Assembly: GCA_001986395.2 (NCBI GenBank)
Contig: MQVO02000005.1
Span: forward strand, 1,178,001-1,242,000
Direction: 5' to 3'
Length of the DNA stretch: 64,000 nt
DNA from: Irpex lacteus
Taxonomy: Eukaryota > Basidiomycota > Agaricomycetes > Polyporales > Irpicaceae
Part shown: in pieces, positions 48,161 to 60,913 of the stretch
Numbering within the stretch: position 1 is the first letter of the stretch
Layout: every line of letters begins with the position of its first letter
Made by a program: the position numbers and the translations under genes
The notes under the pieces: model-generated
Told to the model about the DNA's origin: nothing
What the model saw: only the letters and a program-made list of their open reading frames with translations
Databases searched by the model: none

Positions 48161-48789
48161 GGCATTTGGTCGATTTTGGTTTCAGATGAGGGTGCATACT
48201 ATCACGGACATTGTGTAAAGAGTTTGGGTAAGGATACCGAATGTAGCTGGTCTTGGAGGTTTGGAATATACAGATTTTGTGCTAAAATATGTACGCGCGC
48301 GATGGTCCATCTCCGTGACACTATAGGGATGGGAATATCTTGTGTCTGTACACACTACATTGTGACGATATCTGCACAACTTAGAATCCACAACTTAGAA
48401 TCCAATCGAATGTAGAAATCGATGCTTCTCAGAGCCAGTTTCCTTTATTATTCATGGTAAGTCTGACGGCATTACCGGTCTCGCTTTCTGGGCGCATAGA
48501 TTTAACCCCCACTTAAGATTAAGTAACAAATATAAAATTGATTCGGGGACGATTTTGATCGTCAAACTACTTTGGAACCGAAGCCCGCAAGCCGGGAGTG
48601 TGGCCAGGCGTTGAATATCAAGACTTGCCCGATCAAGTAGTTTAACGAAGCGCCCCTGCTTACATCAGCCAAGGTGGCTTGATCAACTGTACAGTTGACC
48701 CGATTCGGCAAGCGTCCCATCACGCGCCAGTCGCTGAAGGAGAAGTCTAGCACATCGCCGCCGCCAACGACCCCAAGACCACCCTCAAC
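48161..48789. other. Intergenic region, SEC53 3' end and eL43 promoter
   Basis: 629 bp; nothing recognised beyond the probable 3' end of SEC53 and the ribosomal-protein promoter and leader. Confidence 0.5.
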
Positions 48790-49432
48790 ATGGTCAGCAT
48801 TGTCTCCCTACCTTTCACCTATGCTGAAGTGCTGACCGTACGATTTATGGCTGTAGACAAAACGAACACGCAAGGTTGGCGTTACCGGAAAGTACGGTAC
48901 TGTGAGTATCTCGTCTTCGTGGGTGTAGAGACTGGGAGGGATGTTGTGGCAGAGAGGGGATTTGGGGCTTGGATATGGGGGTACTATGTTGTGGACATAT
49001 AGGCTGACTGGGACGTTTGACTTTGTAGCGTTACGGTGCCTCGCTCCGTAAGCAGGTCAAAAAGGTGCGTTTACCTGTACATTCTACTTAAAGTCTGTGA
49101 AAACTGAACCGTTGCTTGTAGATGGAGATCACGCAGCACGCGCGATACACTTGCACTTTCTGCGGCAAGGCAAGACACATTCAATCTACAAGCTTTGCGC
49201 CGTTAAGCTAACTGCGAAATTCTTTTACACAGGACTCCGTGAAGCGTCAGGCAGTCGGCATCTGGAAGTGCAAGGCTTGCCAGAAGGTAGTGGCCGGCGG
49301 TGCATGGACTGTCACCACCACTGCTGCTGCAACCGTACGGAGGTATGTTCAAAGCACGCACCTGTGTGAGTTATCAAGCTGATCATCGCCTTTAGTACCG
49401 TCCGTCGGTTGCGCGAGATCACGGAGGCTTAG
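48790..49432 (+). CDS. RPL43: 60S ribosomal protein eL43 (L37Ae)
   Basis: Six exons: 48790-48792, 48857-48901, 49029-49064, 49122-49169, 49233-49342, 49396-49432; 92 residues, exactly the usual length. The sequence is nearly canonical: [59 protein letters not shown], with zinc-binding CTFC and CKAC pairs, ending [10 protein letters not shown]. It is part of the large ribosomal subunit. The first coding exon is only the ATG, a layout known for ribosomal-protein genes. The fourth intron (49170-49232) starts GCAAGA, so it is a GC-AG intron. Confidence 0.97.
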
Positions 49433-49673
49433 GGTGTTCGTCTGGTCGTTCGTTTTGTTCCATGCTTTCTTCTCGCATTCACTGTCATACGCACCACATA
49501 AGAGCAATCATATGGCATCCCCACCATGAGCCATGACTATGTATGATTCTGTATTCTTAAGGATTGCTGTTAATTCTCCACCGGAAATCATGCGACTGCA
49601 CAAGAAGACACAGGTACATGCAAAAAGTGTTCATTGATAGGTATAGATCCACAGACAATCTTGGTACATTCGG

Positions 49674-51172
49674 CTAGTTATCTACTTCTGGAACGATATC
49701 ATCGGAAGGAGCGGTGGCCTCCTCCTCTCCTTGTTCCTCTTCCTCATCTTCTTCATCCTCCTCCTCTTCACTTTCACTCTCATGGAATGTCAGAGAAATA
49801 TACTCATCACCGAGCTGAGCATCTTCTGCATACAGTTGAACCGTAGACTCGGTCGTCCCAGTTTCACGAGTACCAGTCTCGGACGCGGTAGATGCAGTCG
49901 AGGGTACCGCATCCCCCTTAGGCCGGTTCCGATTCGCGCGAATGACATGAGGAAGCTTGCAACCTTTCGTAGTGCAAACCCCCTTCTCCGCAAAGTCGGG
50001 ACACTCGCGCACATGCTGGTGCTCGCAGTCGAGTCCCTTCTCGCAGTAGCCAAGCACAGCAAAGTCACGACAGACGCCTTCACGGGGACCAACACGGACG
50101 TGGGGAAACGGGCAATTGCTCCGCGTACATCGACCGGCGTTGGCGAAGTGCACGCAGAGGGGTGTCCGTTGGGGTGTTGGATCGTGTGAGAGGGCACAGG
50201 TGGTTGCGGTGTGAGGGCAGGTACCTTGGAGGAAGGGCCAGCAGATGGCAATCTTGGAGGGATCATGAGTGTATGGACATGTCAGACCTCGAGTGCATGC
50301 CCCTGGGAAAGACGTAAAATGAGCGAGTACATAGTAGAGTACAGTGATGGTTTACGAACCTGTTGTGGTGAAACGAGGGCACGGCTTGTCGACGTACTTC
50401 CTACGACGGCGACTTGAACGGGAAGATGTCAGTGATACCAGTACCGTATGAAGAGCCAGCAACGCACCCTGGAGGTCTGACAGAATTCACCAGTGTCATG
50501 TTCCGGTTTCCTGGGCGTCCACGACGAGGATTTCTGGGCTTGAACGGTCGGTTGGAGTGGACGATGGCGGCGGCTTTTGATCCTGCAAAAGAGCTTCCTT
50601 GGGGCGGGGGCCTGGTCGGAGGGGGCTTCGGCATCGATGCAGCCACTATAAAAGTAGAATAAACATGGTCATAAAAAGAGTATCTAATTCCGAGAATTGT
50701 GGGGGAAGCTGAGACCGTACAGTCTTTGCGAACAAGCGAACGACCAGAGGACTCGAAGGCGACTCCTCCGATAACTACATCGCGGGTTCCTGTTGAACTT
50801 GCTGGTCTTGAAGGCGGAGGCTTAGGGGTGCTTGCAGTGGCTTGATGGGCTTGAGGTTGAGGCTTGCTTGGTGGTTTGTAGTTCGGGTTGACATAGACGT
50901 TGTTGCGCGGTCGGCCTGGTTGATAAGGTGCGTATCTTGCTGGAGGTCCTGTAGTTTTATGACGATTGATTGCTCCTGCGGTTGCAAAATGTTCAGTGAA
51001 CTACTATTACTTGAAAGTGCGAAGGTGAGATGGTGGATGCCAGGGTCGCGAGATATGGGTACCACAAACCCTGAATCCACCTTTCAACTTCACCTTCAAA
51101 ACACAAAAACGTACCTGTGAGACGAGCTATCTCCTCTTTGAGAGCAGCTGCAGAAGTCGAGGCAGAGTCCAT
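49674..51172 (-). CDS. CCCH zinc-finger protein, ZC3H3/Smicl-like
   Basis: Exons 51115-51172, 50721-50975, 50468-50645, 50360-50400, 49674-50302; 386 residues. The N-terminal ~160 residues are basic and disordered with a short conserved-looking VVIGGVAFESSGRSLVRKD and a KPRNPRRGRPGNRNMTLV-like stretch. Five tandem C3H fingers follow (about 165-300): KPCPRFTTTGACTRGLTC, CWPFLQGTCPHTATTCALSH, CVHFANAGRCTRSNCPFPH, CRDFAVLGYCEKGLDCEHQH and CPDFAEKGVCTTKGCKLPH. The tail is acidic (Glu/Asp run) and ends VPEVDN. Five fingers after a basic N-terminus resemble animal ZC3H3 and its fission-yeast counterpart, which act in polyadenylation-coupled mRNA export or nuclear RNA decay. A CPSF30/Yth1 assignment is less likely because of the long N-terminus. 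Confidence 0.9.
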
Positions 51173-52031
51173 AATCACGGAAAGCCCAGATGGTGGTGGT
51201 CAAGAGCAGAGAGCGATGTAGTGCAGCGTCTTGACTCTAGGGTTCCAATGCGTTCTACGTGCTGACACATCTTTCCACTTATGGTAATTTCCATGGCCAG
51301 GCCGCTCACTTCCAATTTGCCCGACTATGTAGCGCGAACTATTTCTTACCGTACTATGACGGTTCCATTATAGAAGAGAAAACACTGGTAGATATCGCCG
51401 CTACTCCTCTGCCTTCAATACATATGGTTTCTTTGCATTCAGACCATGACTATACTAGAACGATACAACCCCAGTTCCGGTCTCTCCGCCAGCCTATGTG
51501 TCCGGGAAAATACCAGGATATTTCGGAGCGTATTACATCGTACGTTGCGAGCCAAGGCTGTTTTAGCGAATGTATTTGAGACGGTGCAGAAGTGTGGTCA
51601 TTGGGTGTGTAGATGATTCATTTGGCATCGTCCCGTTGTCCAGCCTCAACGAACCAGTCCATAAATTACGGCCTTATCACTACAAAGCAAAACGCACTTC
51701 GTAACACATAAATAACGATAAACGAATAAATATTGGAACACAGCGTATGATTCACGCTCGGAAGCGACTCGGAGGGACTCAGAGACTCGGAGAGGGAGGG
51801 ATTGTACTGGCACCGATGGTAAGCTCAGCTCGACGTTGATGTGACAGCCTATCGCGTCACCTAGACATCCACATACGTAAGCTCCTAAGCAATAAGGCGA
51901 GGGGTCAGCCTCCGTTCACACCACTGCTGTAAAATTCCCGGCTTGACGCTACTCAGATAAGGGTATGGACTCACTTTCTGGATAGCATAGTTGGGTCTGA
52001 AATACTCGTTCACCTCCGGGTTTTCAGCTGC
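51173..52031. other. Intergenic region
   Basis: 859 bp upstream of the CCCH gene and downstream of the second DUF6533 gene. One plus-strand frame (51259-51579, 106 codons) is open but shows no motif and sits in the promoter of the CCCH gene. Confidence 0.45.
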
Positions 52032-53702
52032 CTAGACGGTGATGTCTGGCCACGAAGAGACAGCCTCGTCTTCTGCAGAAAGACCTTCGACCCCAGGCAC
52101 ATCTTCCTCTTCTCCGTTCGCATCCTCAACACCAAAATGCAGCGACTGTCCCATATTTCCAACAAATCGAAGGCTATGTGACTGGTTGGCAGATGCCCAG
52201 GAGCTTCCAGCAGGTTCAATTTGCCGCAGGTTCAGGATGAAATGACATACAATCATTGGTGGTACACTGCATGCGTGGTTCGTAAGTGGGACAATGAGCA
52301 TGATAAAAGGATGACATACTTGGTTAAAAAGGGAAGTATAAAGTCAATTGAGAAAAAAACCGGCTTTACTCAGGGGGAAAGAATAGTCAGTCTCTATACT
52401 GGCATGCATTGTATACGAGAAACTCACTACGTTATCTTCAATCATTCCGAGAATGTTCAAGATCAAACGGATCCTTGTGTAGTCACGAGCATTATATACC
52501 TCTTTGGCAACAATATATGGTGAGTCAGGACCACATACAGGAAGTAAATCGTTCCTGTAAAGCTCTTCATCAGTAAGACATTGAAGAGGAAATAGTACGA
52601 TTAGTCCTTTCATCTCACCATCTCGAAAGAGCATTGTCACAAGAGGAGCCTTGATGTTTAGTCGTCGCGCCTCTTGATATGTCTGTGCTATCTTCGTCCA
52701 GGTGACTGCTAAGACTAGCACATCACCTATGATGACGGAGATGCGTGTAGCCAACGATACTGTTGCATCCTGTGTATAAATACGGAGACTAATACTTTTA
52801 ATGTGTACACTGACATCTGGAAAATGAGTGATTTTAGAATGCAGTTCCATTGCCGAGACCGAAACTTACGACAGTAAGAGATCATTCGATACTCCCGGAA
52901 CGGCCGTGCATTCCTCAGTATTGAAGATTATAACGCTGGTTGCACAGTTGAACTTGAGCCTGTGTATCCATCTCACCAATGTCTACATGATACTATAATA
53001 CTCACAATATTTGTTGCGAAGGGTACAACATTCAGCAATAGCACTAAAGCCGTCACAAGATATTGGCCATCCAGTAGTGCATAGACTCGTAGTGCGGAGA
53101 ACCCTGTATCGATAATCCGCGAGTCAGCAAGCTCGTGATATACTCGTGTCATAGGGCAATAGTACCCACATGCAAGACATAGATATTGTGTTAACCTGAG
53201 AGCCTGATCAACGTAGATGCCGACTTCGCAGCTATTGGGACACTCAAACTTCAGGCTCTTGATGTGTAGAGCTCATGAGCTGTGAGAGAATACCTCTATG
53301 GTACTCCAAAGATTAACGTTCATGCGACACCAAGACTGTTGAACTCGGCTCACCACATGATTCCAGACCGGCAGGAGGATAGCAATCATATCCATAACTA
53401 AGCCGTAGCGCGTGAATGCATACAGCCAAGTCGTTGCATTCCACGTTCGTCTCCATATGACGTCTACCTCTTGAGATAGAGTGATTACGCAATCGAACAA
53501 AAACAAAACTGCAAGGGAAGCCGCGGTGAAAACAGTAAGAACCGGGTAAATCAATATAGGTAGACATGAGACTTGCCGTTGGCGGATAGAATGCAGTAAG
53601 TGGATGCGAGCCTGTACATTTTGGTTAATCTTGCATGAGTATGCAGCAGCTTGAAGTCGGGACAACGTACGCTTGTTCCACGGTTGTGATATCGGAAGAC
53701 AT
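52032..53702 (-). CDS. DUF6533 integral membrane protein, copy 2
   Basis: Minus-strand, multi-exon; the first exons are 53671-53702, 53577-53611 and 53354-53508. DUF6533 block: VLFLFDCVITLSQEVDVIWR then RTWNATTWLYAFTRYGLVMD. Later exons give LTQYLCLAWFSALRVYALLD, LVTALVLLLNVVPFATNI, VSLATRISVIIGDVLVLAVT, WTKIAQTYQEARRLNIKAPL, TIYFLIRLILNILGMIEDNV and MIVCHFILNLRQIEPAGSSW, then the acidic tail ending SSWPDITV. Seven membrane segments are predicted by eye. Function is unknown; the family is restricted to Agaricomycetes. The intron after exon 2 (53509-53576) begins GCAAGT, whereas the same intron in copy 1 begins GTATGT, so the donor changed after duplication. An exon near 52300 before the last one could not be fixed. 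Confidence 0.8.
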
Positions 53703-55275
53703 AACAGCTTTGAAGAGCGTCCAGACTATTTCAGCAGGGGTAAGCTAGCGATGGAGAGAAGACGTCGGGTTGATAACAAGGAAAAGGGACACCTCGCCCT
53801 TCCGTATCTTATACGACTGTCGATGATTCTGATGATGGAAAGCCTCGGCCACACGCGAATATGGTGCATCTCAAGTCATCAAACCTCAAAACATAGATCC
53901 GGTGAGGGCTACTGTAGTCTGAGAGATTGGAGCAATGTACGTCCGTGAAAAGCCTATCGCGAAGGAAGTTAGTATCATGGTTCCAAGCTTCAAAGTTAAG
54001 GGCGACCTATCATCATACTTGGTCGAGTTAAACAAACGGTCGTGACATGATATGGCAAAGGGGCCATGATCGGCATGTTCGTAGTTAGCAAAATTGTGTA
54101 GAAGCGTAAGATTGTAACTTACGTCGAATTCAGCCTCCGTCGAATTTCATTACCGTACGTATATCTGTCGTGAATAAATTCTCAGGAAAAGAGGTGGATG
54201 ATCGTACAAGCAGCATAGAGATAGTGGGTGTTCTCCTGAGGGCTCTCTGTCACCTGACGAACCTAGTATCCAATGTCCGAGTCAGCACCATGAAGTTGAA
54301 CTTACAACAGAGAATAACAGGTATACATCACCAACCCAAAACAGCATCTCAGTTGCATTGATTGACCGTCACTGAAGATGCTGCGAGCAAGCAACTTGAC
54401 CGAGATCGTCAAGGTACGCTGACCGAATTGCGCCTCTGAGACGGTGTTTGACCCTGCAACGCGCATCTTGATATTGTAACGATGCTAGGTCTGAACGGAA
54501 ATGCGTCCGCTGCTCGTCAACGTTGACAAAGACGTCACCCAGGGCGGTCAGATGTTGCACGCCCGTGCAATAAGGTGGCGGCGGGGAAGACAGGCGAATG
54601 AGTTCATCTTGTGAAGCCTGTCCAAGGAACGTCCGCGGGACCAAGGTAGGCTGATATGATGACCGGCCTCTCATAAACCTTGTACCCCAGAATAGAGCAA
54701 GGTGTCGAGTAGTGTAGAAGGTAAGGAGAAGACATGGTAGCGTTCCTGAGGTGCCATTGGTATGGTGAGTAGAAAATTAGACAGCGTTAAAGAAAGATGC
54801 TAGCGATACAGACTTATGTGCTTGGTGTACTTGTTCGGAGGCGGTGGTGGCTCGGAAAGTGGATGTCTAGGACAACGATGACAAAGCGGTCTCTGAGATC
54901 GTCCATATTTATTCAAAACACTGATCCTCGGTTCCTTGAAAGATTAAAGTCAGTGTTGTTGCAAGCAAAAGCAGGTTGAGTAAGTACTTTCAAGTTGAGT
55001 GGCCAAGGTGAGATCACTGCGATCATGGTCAGGGTTATACTACTATCCCACGTGGTATAAGAGCACATAAGTAGGCTGGGATGACTCTAGATCTTCGCAC
55101 CTGCCTCCATCTCATCTAACGCTTCAGCAATCCAACATTCGGTACCCATGCCCTGCGTTCTTCACCATCTCTTCAGGGTACTTATTGCGAGCGAAGCGAG
55201 CATACATTGACTAAAGGGGGTTCACCGATGTCTTTCACCAGCGCCTGTTTCTGCAGTGCAGACGCCCGTCTGTAC
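53703..55275. other. Gap between DUF6533 copy 2 and the transposon
   Basis: 1.6 kb. A minus-strand open stretch (54369-54674, up to 101 codons, containing LVPRTFLGQASQDELIRLSS) could belong to a gene starting MAPQERYHVFSLPSTLLDT near 54755, but joining them needs an intron of only 28 nt, so it may be broken or artefactual. Nothing else is recognised. Confidence 0.4.
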
Positions 55276-55302
55276 CGTGTCGGAAAAATAAAAAGCGCCT
55301 CC
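55276..55302 (+). repeat. Left terminal inverted repeat of the Plavaka element
   Basis: Matches the reverse complement of 63569-63595 at all positions except inside a 5-nt A/T run. Confidence 0.7.
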
Positions 55303-55594
55303 GGATGCCAGCGCCCCGACATTGCCTCCGCAGAGATCACCGGTTGCATCCGGAGGGAAGTGGTGGCGGCGATAAGACAACGGGAGAACTTAACAATGAT
55401 CGTGATCACTGTACCTAGATCTAGATGCATGTCGTAGCAATAATGATCATCTAGATGCTTTGATTATCAGCGGGAACTCTCCGGATGCCTCGGGGTTAGT
55501 TTGCTAAACCACTTAAACTTGTTCATGTTCGACTTCGGCCTCACTCGCACTCAGGTCCTTTCCCTCTGCCCCAATTCCTTCCCAGTTGTGAACC

Positions 55595-58500
55595 ATGGCT
55601 TCGTCAGAATACCCCTCCGAGCGCTATACCTCCAGTTTGACCACGGACTGCAATATATGCGGGAAAACATGCGGCAACCGGGGATTTGCCAGGCACTTCA
55701 GTGCTTGCCAGAAGAAGAAGGATCAGGACGACGAGTGGGCTGCATTGCAGGCGGAAAGGCGTGCAGCGGATGTAAGGAAGGCTGAGCGGTCAAGAAGTGA
55801 GTTCCCCTTCGTTCGTTCAGTATATTTCGTACTAATACTCGTATCTAGAACGAAGACAGCGCGCTGTGGCCGTGGCCAGTCCATACCCCTCCGCGCATGA
55901 TGGCCCTGCCGGTAAGGCTTTCCTCTTCCAAGATTTAAAGTCTTATATAATGCTGGTACGTAGTAGGACCTCAAAATGTTGTCACACCTGAGGAGCAGCC
56001 TCTCTCTCAGCTCGCCTCTTCGTCGCTTCAGGGTAAGTTTAAGTTACATGTGCATATCGAATATATTAACATGTACGTTATTCAACTATCCAGATACTGA
56101 GCCAGTGGTTCCCTCTGTCGAAGAGGAGCAGGCCCAGCAGGCCCCTCCGAGTTCACGTCCTCCGAGCCCACCCCTTCTGAGTCCACCCCCAAGGGCCCCC
56201 AACACCCCCCCAACACCCCCCCAACGCGTTGCTTCGACCTCAATCCCTCCACCGAATATCTCAAACACCCCGGGCATTGACGATATTCGCGTTGAATACC
56301 ACCCCAAGTCAATACACAAGACCGTCATTTACCCATTCGATGAATATCGCCAACAACGCCCCACCTCTGGCTTCGCTGCGACGATGGAAGAGCCTTGGAC
56401 GCCGTTCGAGACTCGTGAAGATTTCGAGCTTGCGGAAATTATCCACGAGGCTCGCATGAGCCATGCGTTGACGGAGCGACTGCTGAAGCTCATCAACAAG
56501 GTTCGTTCGGGGGAGGCCGAGTTATCTTTTTCTTCATACGCAGATGTGCAGCGCGCGTGGGAACACGCCGCTCAGTTCTACCCCACGGTGTGTAAATAGT
56601 TATCTACTTGTTGTATTACTTAGATGGAATGGAATCTGTTGTAGTTTTCGGTGTCTACTGTGGCTGCAGAGTACAAAGGCGTGAAGGAGGAGTTCCAGTT
56701 TCAGCACCGCCCACTTTGGGGATGGATTGAGGGGCAGGTCCAAGACCCGAAGCTCGTCCCTTACTTCCATTGGGATGCTCAACGCCTATACAAATACGAT
56801 GGCACGAGATGGGTAAGATACATCGAGGAGCCATGGACTGCCGACATGTTTTGGGATGTTCAGGTGAGTAGTCATTTATCACAAATTGTACATCTATCTA
56901 ATCAACGCAGACACATATTACGGACACGGATGAAGAAGGGAAACCTCTCGGCCTGATTGTATGGGCCGACAAGGACAAGCTTTCGACGTTCGGATCGCAA
57001 CAAGGTCATCCGATCGTCGTTCGCCTCTCAAACTTGGACTCAGCAGTCCGGAATAGTCTCGGCCCAGGAGGTGGGCGTATTGTCGGTCTTGTTCCAGTAG
57101 TATGTTTCCTGGTTTCTCCGTCACTATTCAATCATGTAACTCGTTTTTTGCAGATCAAGGACGAGGCCTCTGAGAAAGGAAAGAAGAACTACATCGACTG
57201 GAAGCATGCCGTGTACCACGAGTCGTTCAAAGTGCTTCTGGAAGAAGTAGCCATCCACTCACGCACCGGATATAAGCTTAGATGCGGTGATAATCAGCTT
57301 CGCACGCTGTTCCCATTCATCCACATTATAACGGCCGACTACGAAGAGCAGTAAGAACTTTCACACACAGATATACACCAATTCTCATTACCCACTACAG
57401 ATGCTTCTTCGCCCTTACCCGTGGCCTCCGTGGGCTTCGTCCTTGTCCGGTGTGTGTTGTACCGGAAGGAGAGCTCTCGGACTTGAAAACGACTTACCCA
57501 GAACGCCATGTGGACATCGCACAAGAGCTCGTCGAGAAAATCGAGGGGAAGGGAGTAAAAGAGGTAAAACTCAAGATTCTTGGCTTACGTGCGGTCGAAG
57601 TATGCGTCAGACAAGTATCATTCAACGTGTACTGGCTAATATATCATTATAACAGAATGCGATGTGGGGCGTAATGCGAACAAATATTTACAAAGCCATC
57701 TCATTTGATCGCCTCCATGCGTACCTCCTCGGCCTCTTCCTCCACCTCTTACGGATTTTGCTACTAATCATCGACGAAATGAAACGCGAGCAGCAGGCTT
57801 TCGTTGATAACTCGTAAGTACCTGATGATACAAAATTTTCATACTGAGTAATTACATAGTATCAACGCTGTTCCTTCCTGGCCAGGCCTAACACACTTCA
57901 AGTCGCTCACCGGTAACGACTTCAATGATGGGGCAAAATGGGCAGATTTATCGAAGGTAATAATTTGATTACCTTCATTGTCGCATCCTGAGCTCTCTGA
58001 CATACTGTTCTATCGCCTAGATAATCATCCAGTGCTGCTATAGCATTTTCCCGGCCCATTCAAGCGGGTATAATCTTCTCAAAGCACTCCGGAAGTATAT
58101 CGAGTGCGACACTTTCGTCGCGCTCTCAGTGCACACGGAAGACACTCTCAAGGACTACGACGACACTATCCAACAGTTCGGATCACGATTACAGGTACGT
58201 AGAATCTCAACTATTACATGAAGTTAAGAGCCTCACAAAATTGTCTCGCAGGAATACACTGAGAACCCCGCTGTAACGAGCAAAGGGGTGGCTATTGATA
58301 AAGACTGGGACGGCATAATCAAGATGCACTCACATTTGCACGCATCCCGTGATATCCGGCTAAAGGGCGTCATGGCGAATATGGACACAAAGTCGTCGGA
58401 GAAGCTTCATGGACCGCTTCGCAAAGCCTATCTAATGCAAACAAACTTCAAGAACGTGGAGTCTCAGGTGCGTTCATGCAGAACTTATCGGTTGTACCTG

Positions 58501-59392
58501 TCTTTGACCTTGATTGCAGCTGGCTCGTCTTGACGACTATTCGATGGTCCTTTGCGATATACGCGGGAACGTTGATGCTCGCGACGAATACCTCAAGTCT
58601 CAAAAGACTGCAGAACAGCAAATGAAGAAGGGTAAGGCCAAGGAAATTATGCAATTCAATAACGTCTATCTAGGCTCTCCCAACAAGTCCCCAACCACGA
58701 TTGCAGCACTCGCTTTGTCTCAGGTCGAAGACGAGGCGTTCCACGACTTTCGAAAGAAACTGATCACATGTGTCCGTGACCTGGTAGGCCGAGAAGAAGA
58801 AGGCGATCGCCTTCAAACGACCGAGCCCTTCGACAGAAGGAACATTGAGGTCCATGCTACAGATCAGGTACGTTAGTGTTTACTTTAGATATCTCTGTTA
58901 ACACAATATCTACAGGTATTGCAGTATCAGTTACTGCGAGTCGACTACGAGTCAAAGGTAACCTGGCGCGAGGTGCAAGACATCCTTCGCTGTTCGCCTT
59001 CATTCCACGGTGCAACTCGCCACGACGCCGTCATCTTCAACCACGGGAACCGCACGCTATTCGGAGAGTTAGTGTACGCGTTCACCTACAAGTTCAAGGG
59101 TGCAACGTGCGCATTAGCCTTGATCCACCCCTTCGACACTTCGCTTCAGCTCAGCGGTGCGAGACGAATTATCGACCGCGATCTTGGGCTCTGCCGCTTG
59201 AAGGAACGACGTCGCGTGGATTCAATCATCGTCCCACTGCGAGCCGTTACAAGGGGTGCCTTGGTGGTTGTGGACGCAAGCAGACCGGGGAACCGTCTGG
59301 TAATCGACACGCTGGATGAAGATATGTTTCTCCGTTGCATTGACCTCTTTCCTGACCGCGACATGGCTACACAGATAAGACTGAGACTTTGA
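55595..59392 (+). CDS. Plavaka transposase
   Basis: Fourteen exons: 55595-55796, 55849-55911, 55967-56032, 56094-56587, 56645-56863, 56911-57099, 57154-57350, 57401-57599, 57656-57813, 57860-57956, 58021-58194, 58252-58467, 58520-58867, 58916-59392; 1032 residues without an internal stop. An N-terminal zinc finger (CNICGKTCGNRGFARHFSAC) is followed by a Pro-rich linker and the Plavaka core: WDAQRLYKYDGTRWVRYIEE, PWTADMFWDVQ, GLIVWADKDKLSTFGSQQGH, GGGRIVGLVPVI, YIDWKHAVYHESFKVLLEEV, PFIHIITADYEEQCFFALTR and SFDRLHAYLLGLFLHLL. The Asp of IVWADK and the Asp of ITADYEEQ are candidate catalytic acids of the RNase-H-like fold (inference). Plavaka elements are cut-and-paste DNA transposons abundant in Agaricomycetes. 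The frame is intact across all 13 introns. Confidence 0.92.
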
Positions 59393-60913
59393 CCATGTAT
59401 AGCACGAATAGCACCGACTCATTTTGGTAGAAGAATCGCAATATTGACCGTGGTTTATTGATGATTACGCAAGGTACGATCACCGACTATTGTTGTGTCT
59501 TTCATCATAGGTATTGCACGTTTCTCTTTGCCTCGTTTCTCAACGCCTGCACAAAATTCTGGACTCTTAGGAACATACTAGTACGGTAAGCATATACTAC
59601 TTCTAGGATCCTCGATGTCAATGCTAAAGTTCTGATCTGAAAACAGGACCTTTTTGACGTCGATGCTGAATTCTGACCTGAACGCTCTCTGTCTCTGTTT
59701 CCAAATCCCCACTCAGTCGTCTCATTACCTGCTGTCCGACACCGTACCAACAAAGAATACACGCTATATCTCAAAGGACCTGCTGGCAACCCTATGCTTC
59801 CAACAATGTCAACTCAGAAACACCTCCCGCTCTATCTCGCTCTCCTCAGCCTTATCTCAATACCCCAAACTCAGCTGTACTACTATCTACATCGACCTAC
59901 GCTGCCCCCTATTGTCCTCCACTCCGCCTCAAGTCTCCCATCAATTATCACCGCCAAATCGATTCTAGTGCCCGGTGGCCCCCTTCGCGAGTACAAATTC
60001 AAAATTTGTATCTTGTATTACTGGTGCGTACTCTAACTTTCTCCTTTTCCCCTCGAGGCCCTCGTCTCTAGTGAATACATGCTAACCTTGGACATTTTTT
60101 TTCGCTTAGATCAAGTGACCAAGTCCCTATGCGGTATTTGGCAGCATGAAGATGTACTGGCCGGGGTTCTGTCGGGCCCCGTGGAACTGCGTTGCTCATG
60201 TAACAGGCATCCGAATGAATTGTAAGTACTCTATATATCATTGATATCTCTATACCGATGCTGAAATCCTGATCTTCAGCCTGATAATGTTTGAACCTCC
60301 GGAGATTCTAACCAGAATTGGTGAGCTGATCCTCTTCTGAATCACTACGCAGACTAACTACTTACCCACATAGATCTTCTGGCCATCGATAACGTGTACG
60401 CATTGACTTTGCGATAGGCTCATGGTGAGGTGCGTAGAGAATGGATTTGTATTGTTTACTCTTCTCATGTTCGGTTCTCCATCAGCTTCAGTCTTTTCTA
60501 TACGGCAGAAGCGCGACACACATGCATGTGCTAGGCAGATAAGAAGAGAAACTCACACCACAGCGAAGAAGGCTCAGGAGAAGTCGAAAGAGCGAGAAAA
60601 ATGCCCTAAGTATGAATACCCCTTTTCTGCGCGTTTGCTGATATCACACTATATGTACCGACTTGTAGTGATCGATTGGCTCTCGCAAGACTTCGCGGTA
60701 CTAGGTAAGATGTCAGGAAGCATTCGAGAGGAGTTCTCTATGCCCGAGTTATTTGCGATGGTACGTTCTGGGTCGTTTACTGCTACCGCGGACAAGTCTG
60801 CTGACTTCGATAATTTTACCCTCGTAGCTCTACAGAAAAGAAAGCCTTGCCGTCCTTTTAAAGCTCAAGGTGAGACGTCTGACTCACAGATAGAGCTCTC
60901 CCCCTCTTCCAAA
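59393..60913. other. Spacer between the two genes of the transposon
   Basis: 1.5 kb. A roughly 20-nt motif (gatgctgaaatcctgatct-like) recurs near 59615-59640, 59661-59680 and 60256-60275. The frame of the next gene is open upstream to an ATG at 60422 and another at 60710, so part of this spacer may be coding. No other gene is seen. Confidence 0.45.

Noticed and set aside
54369..54674. 101-codon minus-strand frame as a gene
   Set aside because: Linking it to the likely start near 54755 requires a 28-nt intron, too short for normal splicing; left as unassigned.
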